NCBI RefSeq assembly: GCF_003478995.1
Contig: NZ_QUGI01000004.1
Coordinates: forward strand, 44,497-108,496
Source of the DNA: Pseudoflavonifractor sp. AF19-9AC
Lineage (GTDB): Bacteria; Bacillota; Clostridia; Oscillospirales; Oscillospiraceae
Length of the DNA: 64,000 nt
Reading direction: 5' to 3'
Positions within the stretch are counted from its first letter, which is position 1. Each line of letters opens with the position of its first letter. The notes below the pieces were generated by a model. That model saw only the letters and a program-made list of their open reading frames with translations. It was not told where the DNA came from and searched no databases. Below are positions 1 through 7,543 of this stretch, one piece after another. A program made the position numbers and the translations under genes.

Positions 1-527
1 GTGATATCCTCCTGGTCCAGATCCAGCACTGTCTCATAAGTGGGAATATGCTGAGAGAGATCAGAGGCGTGTCCCTCCGCAGGAATGGAGAGCCACTGGG
101 AGGAGCCCTCATACCAGTAATAGAGGGTGCCGTCCCTCACCAGATTGTGGCGGACGACCCCAGAGCTCAGCACCAGGCGGGTGTGGGTCCAGCCGCCGTC
201 CGCCCAGACCTGGACGGGGATGGAGGAGCTGCCCTCGGCCCAGAAGGTCTCAATGGTCAGTTCCCGGTAATAGCTGTCCGAGCGCACCAGGGTTTTTCCA
301 ATGACATTCTGTACAGTCTCTGGGGTGATGGATACCGTCTGATAGGGGTCAGAGGCAGACTGAGAGCTGGAGGACACATCGCTCCCGACGCCGGAGCTTG
401 CGCCGCTGGGCAGCTCCACCGAGGGGGTGTTGAGCACGAAAAGGCTCCGTCCGAAGCTGGTGAACATGGCGCCCACAATCAGAACAGTGACAGCTATGGC
501 GATAAAAAGCCGGTTTTTCGGGTCCAT
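1..527 (-). CDS. Membrane-anchored protein of unknown function, C-terminus cut by window edge
   Basis: Partial gene reading leftward off the window. The start ATG at 527-525 is preceded by a GAGGTG ribosome site. The visible 175 residues begin with a short charged segment (MDPKNR), then one hydrophobic segment at about residues 7-27, then a Ser-rich linker at about 40-62, then a folded-looking extracytoplasmic part rich in Trp and Tyr. This fits a single-pass membrane protein with an external domain. It lies 32 bases after the UDP-GlcNAc 2-epimerase gene on the same strand, so it is probably the last visible member of that envelope operon. I do not recognise the family. Confidence 0.7.
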   Translation of the reverse strand, partial: MDPKNRLFIAIAVTVLIVGAMFTSFGRSLFVLNTPSVELPSGASSGVGSDVSSSSQSASDPYQTVSITPETVQNVIGKTLVRSDSYYRELTIETFWAEGSSSIPVQVWADGGWTHTRLVLSSGVVRHNLVRDGTLYYWYEGSSQWLSIPAEGHASDLSQHIPTYETVLDLDQEDI

Positions 528-559
528 GTACACACCTCACAGTCAACCCGGAGAAAAAA

Positions 560-1711
560 TTACGTGCCGGAGAAGGGCTCCGGAGGCTGGGAGCGCAGGC
601 CGAAATGCCACTCGATGGCGTCGGCAATGCGGCGGCAGGCCTGACCGTCGCCGTAGGGGTTGACGGCGTGAGCCATCTTCTCATAGGCGGCGGGGTCACA
701 GAGCAGCTCCTCGGCCAGAGCCACAATGTCGTTGTAGGATACGCCCGCCAGCTTCACGGTGCCGGCGGCCACTGCCTCGGGGCGCTCGGTCTCCTTCCGC
801 AGGACAAGCACCGGCTTGCCCAGGGCGGGGGCCTCTTCCTGCAGACCGCCGGAGTCGGTCATCACCATATAGCACCGAGCCATCAGGTTGTGCATCTCCT
901 CCACGTTCAGGGGCGGGATGAGATGGACATTGGCAATGCCGTCCAGATGGCGGTGGGCACACTCCTGTACCACGGGGGACAGGTGGACGGGATAGACCAG
1001 CTCTGCCTCGGGGTGCGTACGGGCAATGTGGGCCAGGGCAGACATGATGTCCTCCATGGGCTGGCCGTAGTTTTCCCGGCGGTGGCAGGTGACCAGAATC
1101 ACCTTTTGCTTCTCATAATCCAGCTGATTGAGCACATCCTCTGCAAAGGTAAATTCCTTTACGACCGTTGTCTGGAGCGCATCAATCACGGTGTTGCCCG
1201 TGAGGAAGACGCCCTTTGTGATGTTCTCACGGGCTAAGTTATCCCGGTTGGCCGTGGTGGGGCAGAAATGGAGGTCCGCAATGGCCCCTACCATCTTCCG
1301 GTTCATCTCTTCCGGGAAAGGGGAGTACTTGTCATAGGTGCGAAGGCCGGCCTCCACATGGCCTACAGGGACCTGGTGGTAGAAGGCGGCCAGAGCCCCG
1401 GCGAAGGTGGTGGAGGTGTCGCCGTGGACTAGGACCAGATCGGGCTTGGCCTCATCCAGCACGTCGTCCATACCCAGAAGGCACTTGGAGGTGATGGTGG
1501 ACAGGGTCTGCCGGGGCTGCATGATGTTCAGGTCATAGTCGGGGCGGAGCTGAAAAATATTCAGAACAGAGTCCAGCATCTCACGGTGCTGGGCGGTGAC
1601 GCAGCACAGGGCGTCAATCTCCGGGCGCCGGGCCAACTCCAGGGCCAGGGGAGCCATCTTGATGGCCTCCGGCCGGGTGCCGAAAATGGTCATTACCTTA
1701 ATTTTGCTCAT
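560..1711 (-). CDS. wecB: UDP-N-acetylglucosamine 2-epimerase (non-hydrolysing)
   Basis: 383 residues, the usual length for the bacterial non-hydrolysing epimerase that interconverts UDP-GlcNAc and UDP-ManNAc in the cytoplasm. Family motifs in order: GTRPEAIKMAPL (11-22), HGDTST (96-101), HVEAGLRT (118-125), PFPEEMNR (131-138), TGNTVIDA (171-178), CHRRENYG (209-216) and a C-terminal TDSGGLQEEAP nucleotide-binding segment. The start codon overlaps the stop of the upstream GlcNAc-1-phosphate transferase by 4 bases, which implies coupled translation. Together the two would supply UDP-ManNAc and lipid-linked GlcNAc, the components of a teichoic-acid-type linkage unit. The substrates are inferred from family and context. 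Confidence 0.95.
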   Translation of the reverse strand: MSKIKVMTIFGTRPEAIKMAPLALELARRPEIDALCCVTAQHREMLDSVLNIFQLRPDYDLNIMQPRQTLSTITSKCLLGMDDVLDEAKPDLVLVHGDTSTTFAGALAAFYHQVPVGHVEAGLRTYDKYSPFPEEMNRKMVGAIADLHFCPTTANRDNLARENITKGVFLTGNTVIDALQTTVVKEFTFAEDVLNQLDYEKQKVILVTCHRRENYGQPMEDIMSALAHIARTHPEAELVYPVHLSPVVQECAHRHLDGIANVHLIPPLNVEEMHNLMARCYMVMTDSGGLQEEAPALGKPVLVLRKETERPEAVAAGTVKLAGVSYNDIVALAEELLCDPAAYEKMAHAVNPYGDGQACRRIADAIEWHFGLRSQPPEPFSGT

Positions 1712-2862
1712 TTTTCCGACCGGTCCTCCTCGCCGAAAAAGTTATCGTTGCCCGCAATTTGAGTTTTGGAGTGGTCAAGCGGAGGGGAAGAAGACTTTTT
1801 TCCGCTGCCATTGTTGTTATTGTTGTTGTGGTTGAGGAAAATCATGCCCGCCATGCCGCCGGCCACGCACAGGGCCACCAGAAAGAGCATGGCCCGGACG
1901 GTGCCGTTGGTGGTGAGCACCACAGCGGACAAGCCCAGAATGGCGCTGATGACATACAGCACAGCCACCGCCTGCTTCTGGGAGAAGCCCATGTCGATAA
2001 GCCGGTGGTGGATGTGGCCCCGGTCGGGGGCCATGGGAGACTGCCCCTTGGACACCCGGCGCAGGATGGCGAAACAGGTGTCAAAGATGGGCAGAGCCAG
2101 CATCAGGAAGGGGACCGCGAAGGAGAAGATGGTGTAGAACTTGAACAGTCCCTGGATGGACACCGTGGCCAGCACGAAGCCCAGGAAGGTGGAGCCGGTG
2201 TCTCCCATGAAGATTTTGGCGGGGTTCAGGTTGTAGGGGAGAAAGCCGATGCAGGCGCCGGCCAGGGCAGCGGTGAGCACGGCCACGTCGGGCTCGGAGA
2301 CGTTGAGGGCGATGACCAGCAGGGTCATGGAGCTGATGGTGGACACGCCGCAGGCCAGTCCGTCCAGGCCGTCAATGAGGTTGACGGCGTTGGTGATGCC
2401 CACAATCCAGAAAATGGTGATGGGGTAAGAGAGCCAGCCCAGCTCCCAGTAGGGCTCGCTGCTGAAAATGTTGATGTTGGACAGCATCATAATGCGATTG
2501 CCGCCCATCACCGCCAGCAGAGCGGCAAAAATCTGCACCGCGAACTTCAGCTTGGCCGACAGGGCGTAGATGTCATCAAAGATGCCCAAAATCACAATGA
2601 CGACGGCTCCCAGCAGCATGGAGCGGAGCTGAGGCGTCAGGGGCAGAAAGACGAGCACGCTGAGCACAAAGCCAAAGAAAATGGCCAGGCCGCCCATCCG
2701 GGGGATGGGGTGGTCGTGCATTCTTCTTCCGTCTTTGGGCACATCCACCGCGCCGATGCGGAACGCCAGGGAGCGCACCACAGGGGTGGAAATCAGGGCG
2801 ACGACAGCGGCGACGAACAGGGCCGCCGCCGCTGTGCCCACCACAGGTAATTGTATCGGCAT
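1708..2862 (-). CDS. Undecaprenyl-phosphate GlcNAc-1-phosphate transferase (TagO/WecA/MraY family)
   Basis: Polytopic membrane enzyme, 384 residues from the ATG at 2862 (RBS AGAGGA six bases upstream; a TTG two codons earlier is possible). Family motifs: the DD pair in FDDIYA (about 95-100), NLIDGLDGLA (161-170), FMGDTGST (218-225) and the cytosolic HIHHRL (283-288). About ten hydrophobic segments cover most of the length. It should transfer GlcNAc-1-phosphate from UDP-GlcNAc to undecaprenyl phosphate at the inner face of the membrane, the first step of teichoic acid or surface polysaccharide synthesis. Overlap with wecB supports TagO over MraY. The C-terminus carries an odd hydrophilic tail with a run of six asparagines. 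Confidence 0.92.
   Translation of the reverse strand: MPIQLPVVGTAAAALFVAAVVALISTPVVRSLAFRIGAVDVPKDGRRMHDHPIPRMGGLAIFFGFVLSVLVFLPLTPQLRSMLLGAVVIVILGIFDDIYALSAKLKFAVQIFAALLAVMGGNRIMMLSNINIFSSEPYWELGWLSYPITIFWIVGITNAVNLIDGLDGLACGVSTISSMTLLVIALNVSEPDVAVLTAALAGACIGFLPYNLNPAKIFMGDTGSTFLGFVLATVSIQGLFKFYTIFSFAVPFLMLALPIFDTCFAILRRVSKGQSPMAPDRGHIHHRLIDMGFSQKQAVAVLYVISAILGLSAVVLTTNGTVRAMLFLVALCVAGGMAGMIFLNHNNNNNNGSGKKSSSPPLDHSKTQIAGNDNFFGEEDRSEK
1810..1834 (-). repeat. Trinucleotide run encoding poly-Asn in the TagO-like tail
   Basis: Tandem AAC/AAT codons on the minus strand give an Asn-His-Asn6 stretch just after the last membrane segment. Simple triplet runs of this kind can change length by slippage. 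The coding effect would be limited to a linker. Confidence 0.7.
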
Positions 2863-2895
2863 ATCCAATCCTCTTTACTGTTGCAGGCCGGGACG

Positions 2896-3894
2896 TCAGC
2901 GCGCCACAAAGCCAATCTTTTTGTATACCTTCCGGAGGGTCTTATTGGCCACATAGGAGGCCTTCTCAGCGCCCGCCTTGTAGACGGATTCCAGGTAGGC
3001 CTTGTCGCCGAGAATGCGGGTGGCCTCCTCCCGGATGGGACGCAGGGTCTCGATGACCGCATCGCCCACAGCGGGCTTGAACTTTCCGTAGCCCTGGCCG
3101 GCAAACTCCGCTTCGATTTCCTCGAAGGTCTTGCCCGTCACGGCGGCATAAATATTCATCAGGTTGGCCACGCCGGGCTTGTGCTCCGGGTCGTAGCGCA
3201 CGCAGTTCTCGGTGTCACTGTCCGTGATGGCCCGCTTGAACTTGCGCTGGATGTCCTCAGGCTTCTCCATGAGGAAGACGCAGCCTTCGGGGATGGACTT
3301 GGACATCTTGGAGTCGGGGGTGGTGAGACCCATCACCCGGGCGCCGGTCTTGGGGATGTAGGGCTCGGGCATTTTGAAGACCTCACCGTAAATCCCGTTG
3401 AAGCGCTGGACAATGTTACGGGTCAGCTCCACGTGCTGCTTCTGGTCCTCGCCCACGGGGACAAAGTCGGGCTGATAGAGCAGAATGTCCGCCGCCATGA
3501 GGGCGGGGTAGGTGAAGAGACCTCCGTTGATGTTGTCCTTGTGCTTGGCGGACTTGTCCTTGAACTGGGTCATGCGGCTGAGCTCGCCGAACATGGTGTA
3601 GCAGTTGAGCACCCAGCCCAGCTCCGCGTGAGCGGGGACGTGAGACTGGATAAACAGAGTGTTCTTTTCCGGATCCAGGCCGCAGGCAATGTACTGGGCC
3701 AGCTGCTCCAGGGTGCGGCGGCGCAGATCGGCGGGAGTTTGGCGCACCGTGATGGTGTGCATATCGGCCATAAAATAGTAACAGTCAAACTCCTCGGCCC
3801 GAGCGGCCCAGTTTTTGATGGCGCCCAGGTAGTTGCCCAGGTGCAGATCACCGCTGGGCTGAATGCCGGAGAGCATTACTTTTTTCTCATCCAT
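2896..3894 (-). CDS. trpS: Tryptophanyl-tRNA synthetase
   Basis: 332 residues, typical for the bacterial class Ic enzyme that charges tRNA-Trp. The HIGH-type motif appears as HLGN (18-21) in the usual GIQPSGDLHLGNYLGA context, and the KMSKS loop is at 196-200. The gene heads a leftward operon with the two polysaccharide genes 33 bases downstream. A SigA-like promoter lies 60-90 bases upstream. The leader between promoter and start is too short for a T-box, so tRNA-responsive control of the kind common for Firmicute synthetases is not visible here. Confidence 0.97.
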   Translation of the reverse strand: MDEKKVMLSGIQPSGDLHLGNYLGAIKNWAARAEEFDCYYFMADMHTITVRQTPADLRRRTLEQLAQYIACGLDPEKNTLFIQSHVPAHAELGWVLNCYTMFGELSRMTQFKDKSAKHKDNINGGLFTYPALMAADILLYQPDFVPVGEDQKQHVELTRNIVQRFNGIYGEVFKMPEPYIPKTGARVMGLTTPDSKMSKSIPEGCVFLMEKPEDIQRKFKRAITDSDTENCVRYDPEHKPGVANLMNIYAAVTGKTFEEIEAEFAGQGYGKFKPAVGDAVIETLRPIREEATRILGDKAYLESVYKAGAEKASYVANKTLRKVYKKIGFVAR

Positions 3895-3957
3895 GGTTAT
3901 CAGAAGACTCCTTTATACACAGATACCGCATAAAACGGACCTGCATGATATCGCTTG

Positions 3958-3986
3958 ATTATACCACAGACCGGATGGTGAATCAA
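3958..3986 (-). promoter_or_regulatory. SigA-type promoter for trpS operon
   Basis: On the minus strand TTGATT (3986-3981), a 17-base spacer, then a perfect TATAAT (3963-3958), pointing at trpS 64 bases downstream. Confidence 0.75.
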
Positions 3987-4018
3987 CAATCAGCTTGGAA
4001 AAGAGGAAATTTCCCGGG

Positions 4019-4048
4019 GAATAGGGACTTGCGTAGACGGAATACAGT
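4019..4048 (+). promoter_or_regulatory. Possible SigE-type promoter for sigK
   Basis: GAATA at 4019-4023 and AATACAGT at 4041-4048 loosely resemble the sporulation SigE elements, with roughly the right spacing. sigK is SigE-dependent in Bacillus, which is why this was looked for. Both boxes are imperfect. Confidence 0.3.
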
Positions 4049-4067
4049 AGTGCGGAGGTGTTGCGGT

Positions 4068-4763
4068 ATGCTGTCCCCGGTGATTTATCTGGTGATGAAC
4101 GGACTGTTCTTCACCCTCCGCCTGTCTGGGGGAGGCGGGTCCTTTCCCCGGCCGCTGAAGGCGGCGGAGGAACGGGAGTATCTGGAAAAATGCGCCCAGG
4201 GCGATTTGGAAGCGCGCAACATTCTGGTGGAGCACAACCTCCGCCTGGTGGCGCACATCGTAAAGAAGTATTATGCCCAATACGGAGAGCAGGATGACCT
4301 GATTTCCATCGGGACCATCGGGCTGATCAAGGGAATTTCCACCTTCAAGGCGGATAAAAATGTGCGTCTTGCCACCTATGCAAGTCGGTGCATCGAAAAC
4401 GAGGTGCTGATGTATTTCAGGTCACAGCGGAAGCTCCAGGGAGAGGTCTCCCTGGCGGACACGCTGGAGGCGGCAGGGGAGAGCGGCTCACTGTCGCTGA
4501 TGGATGTCATCGCGGTGGATGACAACATGCTGGAGGAACTGGATACCCGGGACGCCTGTCAGAAGGTGCGGCAATGCGTGGAGCAGTGCCTCACCCCCCG
4601 GGAGAAAAAGATCATCGTTTTGCGCTATGGCCTGGGAAATCGTCCCCCACTGACCCAGAGGGAGATCGCCGCCCAGTGCGGTATCAGCCGCTCCTATGTA
4701 TCCCGCATTGAGAAGCGGGCACTGGAGAAGCTGGAAGAGGCCATGGGAGACTGGAGACCCTGA
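4068..4763 (+). CDS. sigK: RNA polymerase sporulation sigma factor SigK, uninterrupted
   Basis: Late mother-cell sigma factor, 231 residues from the ATG at 4068, which has a GGAGGTG site seven bases upstream; an in-frame start at 3945 would add 41 unlike residues. The N-terminal 20 or so residues form a hydrophobic pro-sequence (MLSPVIYLVMNGLFFTLRL) as in pro-SigK. Region 2 carries EHNLRLVAHIVKKYY and DLISIGTIGLIKGI; region 4 ends with QREIAAQCGISRSYVSRIEK, the helix-turn-helix for the -35 element. Length and order match Bacillus SigK (241 residues). The reading frame is continuous, with no skin-type prophage inserted. A terminator follows. Confidence 0.95.
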   Translation: MLSPVIYLVMNGLFFTLRLSGGGGSFPRPLKAAEEREYLEKCAQGDLEARNILVEHNLRLVAHIVKKYYAQYGEQDDLISIGTIGLIKGISTFKADKNVRLATYASRCIENEVLMYFRSQRKLQGEVSLADTLEAAGESGSLSLMDVIAVDDNMLEELDTRDACQKVRQCVEQCLTPREKKIIVLRYGLGNRPPLTQREIAAQCGISRSYVSRIEKRALEKLEEAMGDWRP

Positions 4764-4773
4764 CGCGGGGGCG

Positions 4774-4808
4774 GCGGGCAGCACGGGGAACCGTGACTGC
4801 CCGCATTT
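4774..4808 (+). terminator. Intrinsic terminator after sigK
   Basis: GC-rich hairpin: GCGGGCAG and CACGG (4774-4786) pair with CCGTG (4791-4795) and CTGCCCGC (4797-4804) around a GGAA loop, followed by ATTTTG. Confidence 0.7.
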
Positions 4809-4843
4809 TGCCGTTTGGGTCAGAGGGGCTGGAAAGTCCGGGA

Positions 4844-4872
4844 TTGTTTTTCCAGAATAATCTGTGTATAAT
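4844..4872 (+). promoter_or_regulatory. SigA-type promoter for the AsnC–aminotransferase operon
   Basis: TTGTTT (4844-4849), 17-base spacer, perfect TATAAT (4867-4872). The regulator gene starts about 130 bases downstream. Confidence 0.75.
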
Positions 4873-5000
4873 AAGGACTGCTGAACATTTTTCTGTGGCT
4901 GGCTTCCGAATGAAGGCAGGCGCAGAGTGCAGGTGAAAAGAGCTAAGAGAAACAACCTGCAATGGGTAGAAAATACGAAAAGAAGTGGAGGAAACCGTCC

Positions 5001-5480
5001 ATGGAAAAGCTGTTGGAATTGTTGGAACAGGACTGCAGCATGAGCGTGGCCCAGTTGGCAGCCGCCGCAGGTGTCTCCCAGGCAGAGGCAGAGCAGGCCA
5101 TTCGGAACTATGAGGAAGAGCGAGTGATTCTGGGCTATAAGGCAATTATTGACTGGGATCGGGTGCGCAAGGAGACGGTGACCGCACTGATTGAAGTGAA
5201 CGTGGTGCCCCAGTCCATTGACGGGTTTGACCGGATTGCGGAGCGGATTTACCAGTATGATGAGGTGGAGAGCATGTACCTCATGAGCGGCTCCTTTGAT
5301 TTGACGGTTATCATTTCGGGGCGGACCCTTCGGGAAGTGGCTCAGTTTGTCAGCGAGCGCCTGGCTCCCATCCAGGGCGTCACCGGCACTGCCACCCACT
5401 TCATTTTAAAGAAATATAAGGAAAAGCACCTGGTGTTCCGTCCCCAGGATCCGGAGGAAAGGGAGTACATCTTCGTATGA
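5001..5480 (+). CDS. Lrp/AsnC-family transcriptional regulator (AlaR-like)
   Basis: 159 residues from the ATG at 5001, chosen because GTGGAGG lies nine bases upstream; the ATG at 4962 has no such site. The N-terminal 55 residues form a winged helix-turn-helix (SVAQLAAAAGVSQAEAEQAI); the rest is the alpha-beta RAM/ACT-like ligand domain that forms multimers. Its stop overlaps the start of the aminotransferase gene by 4 bases. An AsnC regulator immediately before an AlaT-type aminotransferase is the arrangement of alaR-alaT (yugG-yugH) in Bacillus subtilis, so an amino-acid-sensing regulator of the next gene is the likely role. The effector is not determined. Confidence 0.88.
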   Translation: MEKLLELLEQDCSMSVAQLAAAAGVSQAEAEQAIRNYEEERVILGYKAIIDWDRVRKETVTALIEVNVVPQSIDGFDRIAERIYQYDEVESMYLMSGSFDLTVIISGRTLREVAQFVSERLAPIQGVTGTATHFILKKYKEKHLVFRPQDPEEREYIFV

Positions 5481-6664
5481 ATTACGACCAGATCTTAAAT
5501 GACAAAATTCAGGGCATCAAGCCCTCTGGCATCCGTAAGTTTTTTGACATTTTGGAGGAGATGACCGACGCCATCTCCCTGGGCATCGGGGAGCCGGACT
5601 TCGTGACCCCCTGGCACATCCGGGACGCGGGTATTTATTCCCTGGAGCGGGGCCACACCAAATATACCTCTAATGCCGGTATGCTCCAGTTGCGGCGGGA
5701 GATTTCCTCTTATCTGAACCGGCGCTTTGATCTGCACTACGACTATAACGGACAGATCCTGGTCACCGTGGGCGGCAGCGAGGCCATTGATCTGGCCATG
5801 CGGGTGCTCATCAACCCCGGGGACGAGGTGATCGTGCCCGTGCCCTCCTTTGTGTGCTACGGTCCTCTGGCGGAGATGGCTGGGGGTGTTCCCGTGTACG
5901 TAGAGCTGAAGGCGGAGAACGAGTTCCGGCTCACCCCGGAGCAGCTGAAGGCCGCCATTACGCCGAAGACCAAGATTCTGGTGCTGCCCTTCCCCTCCAA
6001 CCCCACCGGAGGCATCATGGAGCGCCGGGATCTGGAGGCCATTGCCGACGTGCTGCGGGGCACGGACATCATGGTCATCTCCGATGAGATCTATGCGGAA
6101 CTGACCTACGGCCAGCGTCATGTTTCCATGGCCAACCTCACCGACATGTATGAGCGCACCGTGGTGGTCAACGGCTTTTCCAAGAGCCACGCCATGACCG
6201 GCTGGCGCATGGGTTACGTCTGCGCACCCAAGCCCATCATCGGCGCCATGACCAAGCTCCATCAGTTCGGCATCATGTCCGCTCCCACCACCAGCCAGTA
6301 TGCTGCGGTGGAGGCTATGCGCAACGGCGATAAGGATATCGAGCACATGCGGGAGGAGTACGACCGCCGCCGCCGCTACCTGGTGGAGAACCTGAACCGC
6401 ATCGGCCTGGAGTGCTTTGAGCCCAAGGGCGCCTTTTATGTCTTCCCCTGCATCAAGTCCACCGGCCTGAGCAGCGAGGAATTCTGTGAGCGCTTCCTGA
6501 AGGAGGAGAAGGTGGCCGTCATTCCCGGCAATGCCTTCGGCCCCGGCGGCGAGGGCTTTGTCCGCGCCTGCTATGCCGCCTCCATGAAGGACATCGCTGA
6601 GGCAATCAGCCGTATGGACAACTTCCTCACCAACCTGCGGCGCAAGCAGGGCAGGGAATCCTGA
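5477..6664 (+). CDS. Class I/II PLP-dependent aminotransferase (AlaT/PatA-like)
   Basis: 395 residues, fold type I. Visible features: SGIRKFFDILEE near the N-terminus as in PatA/AlaT proteins, GEPDF (38-42), SNPTGG (174-179), SDEIY (202-206) holding the aspartate that contacts the PLP ring nitrogen, and the Schiff-base lysine in GFSKSHAMTGWRMG (Lys236). A C-terminal arginine for substrate carboxylate binding falls in the GFVRACYA segment. It likely transfers amino groups from glutamate to pyruvate or a related oxo-acid. Translation is coupled to the AsnC regulator upstream, which supports an alanine-type role, but the substrate cannot be read from sequence alone. Confidence 0.9.
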   Translation: MNYDQILNDKIQGIKPSGIRKFFDILEEMTDAISLGIGEPDFVTPWHIRDAGIYSLERGHTKYTSNAGMLQLRREISSYLNRRFDLHYDYNGQILVTVGGSEAIDLAMRVLINPGDEVIVPVPSFVCYGPLAEMAGGVPVYVELKAENEFRLTPEQLKAAITPKTKILVLPFPSNPTGGIMERRDLEAIADVLRGTDIMVISDEIYAELTYGQRHVSMANLTDMYERTVVVNGFSKSHAMTGWRMGYVCAPKPIIGAMTKLHQFGIMSAPTTSQYAAVEAMRNGDKDIEHMREEYDRRRRYLVENLNRIGLECFEPKGAFYVFPCIKSTGLSSEEFCERFLKEEKVAVIPGNAFGPGGEGFVRACYAASMKDIAEAISRMDNFLTNLRRKQGRES

Positions 6665-6687
6665 GGATTGGAAAAGGAGTATTTGTG

Positions 6688-7287
6688 ATGAATGTCGTCT
6701 GTTTGGATATGGAGGGCGTGCTGGTTCCGGAAATCTGGATCGCGTTTGCCCAGGCCAGCGGGATTCCCGAACTCAAGCGTACCACCCGGGACGAGCCCGA
6801 CTACGATAAGCTTATGACCTGGCGCCTGGGCATTCTGAAGGAGCACGGTCTGGGACTCAAGGAGATTCAGACCACTATCGCCACCATTGACCCTCTGCCC
6901 GGAGCCAAGGAGTTCCTGGATAAGCTGAGAAGCGAGACTCAGGTCATCATCCTCAGCGATACCTTCGAGCAGTTTGCCAAGCCCCTCATGGAAAAGCTGG
7001 GCTGGCCCACCATTTTCTGCAACACCCTGGAGGTGGCGGAGAATGGGGAGATCACCGGCTATAAAATGCGCTGTGAGAAGTCCAAGCTCACCACGGTGAA
7101 GGCGCTGCAGTCCTGCGGCTTTGACACCATTGCCGCCGGTGACAGCTTCAACGACCTGGGCATGATACAGGCCAGTAAGGCAGGCTTCCTCTTCAAGAGC
7201 ACTGAGGCTATCAAGGCGGCCCACCCGGAGCTGCCCGCCTTTGAGGAATTTGACGATCTGCTTCACGCCATCGAGGAGGCCCTGTAA
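6688..7287 (+). CDS. thrH: ThrH-type phosphoserine phosphatase / homoserine phosphotransferase
   Basis: 199 residues of the HAD superfamily. The ATG at 6688 lies seven bases after AAAAGGAGT; a GTG one codon earlier is less well spaced. HAD motif I is LDMEGVLVPEIW with Asp7 as nucleophile and Glu in place of the second Asp, as in Pseudomonas ThrH. Motif II is ILSDTF and motif III/IV is AAGDSFNDLGMI. ThrH dephosphorylates phosphoserine and can pass the phosphate to homoserine, giving O-phosphohomoserine, the substrate of threonine synthase. thrC is present at 29399. The gene follows the aminotransferase by 23 bases and precedes a DUF1015 gene often found beside serine genes. Confidence 0.9.
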   Translation: MNVVCLDMEGVLVPEIWIAFAQASGIPELKRTTRDEPDYDKLMTWRLGILKEHGLGLKEIQTTIATIDPLPGAKEFLDKLRSETQVIILSDTFEQFAKPLMEKLGWPTIFCNTLEVAENGEITGYKMRCEKSKLTTVKALQSCGFDTIAAGDSFNDLGMIQASKAGFLFKSTEAIKAAHPELPAFEEFDDLLHAIEEAL

Positions 7288-7327
7288 AAAAGAGCCCATT
7301 TGGAGAGAATGGTCGGGAGGACCTGAT

Positions 7328-7543
7328 ATGTTTATCACGTATTGGATCCTGCTTGCATGCGTCCTGGCCTTTGCCCTCCTGCTGGGCGGCTCCCTTGGCG
7401 GGATGACCGCAATCTATATTTTGGGGCTTTTGGCCCTTGCCGCGGTTTTTGCCGCGCTGGCTACCACTGTGACGAAGCTTAGGGATCTGGAGAAAAAGAT
7501 CGATCCGCTTCGGAACGAAAAGAAGGATGAACATGAAGAATAA
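7328..7543 (+). CDS. Small membrane protein of unknown function
   Basis: 71 residues from the ATG at 7328, seven bases after a GGGAGG site. Two hydrophobic segments (about 3-20 and 27-46) are followed by a charged tail KLRDLEKKIDPLRNEKKDEHEE that could form a short coiled coil. Its 3' end overlaps the start of the DUF1015 gene, so the two are translationally linked. No family recognised. Confidence 0.65.
   Translation: MFITYWILLACVLAFALLLGGSLGGMTAIYILGLLALAAVFAALATTVTKLRDLEKKIDPLRNEKKDEHEE

Noticed and set aside
3895..4067. T-box leader for trpS
   Set aside because: The minus-strand promoter lies only about 64 bases before the start codon, leaving no room for a T-box and terminator.
3945..4763. 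Longer SigK starting at 3945
   Set aside because: The extra 41 residues are unlike any SigK, overlap the trpS promoter, and lack a ribosome site; the ATG at 4068 has GGAGGTG and gives the expected pro-sequence.
7241..7543. Longer version of the small membrane protein starting at 7241
   Set aside because: It would overlap the thrH end by about 45 bases with a non-hydrophobic, unlike N-terminus; the ATG at 7328 has a GGGAGG site.
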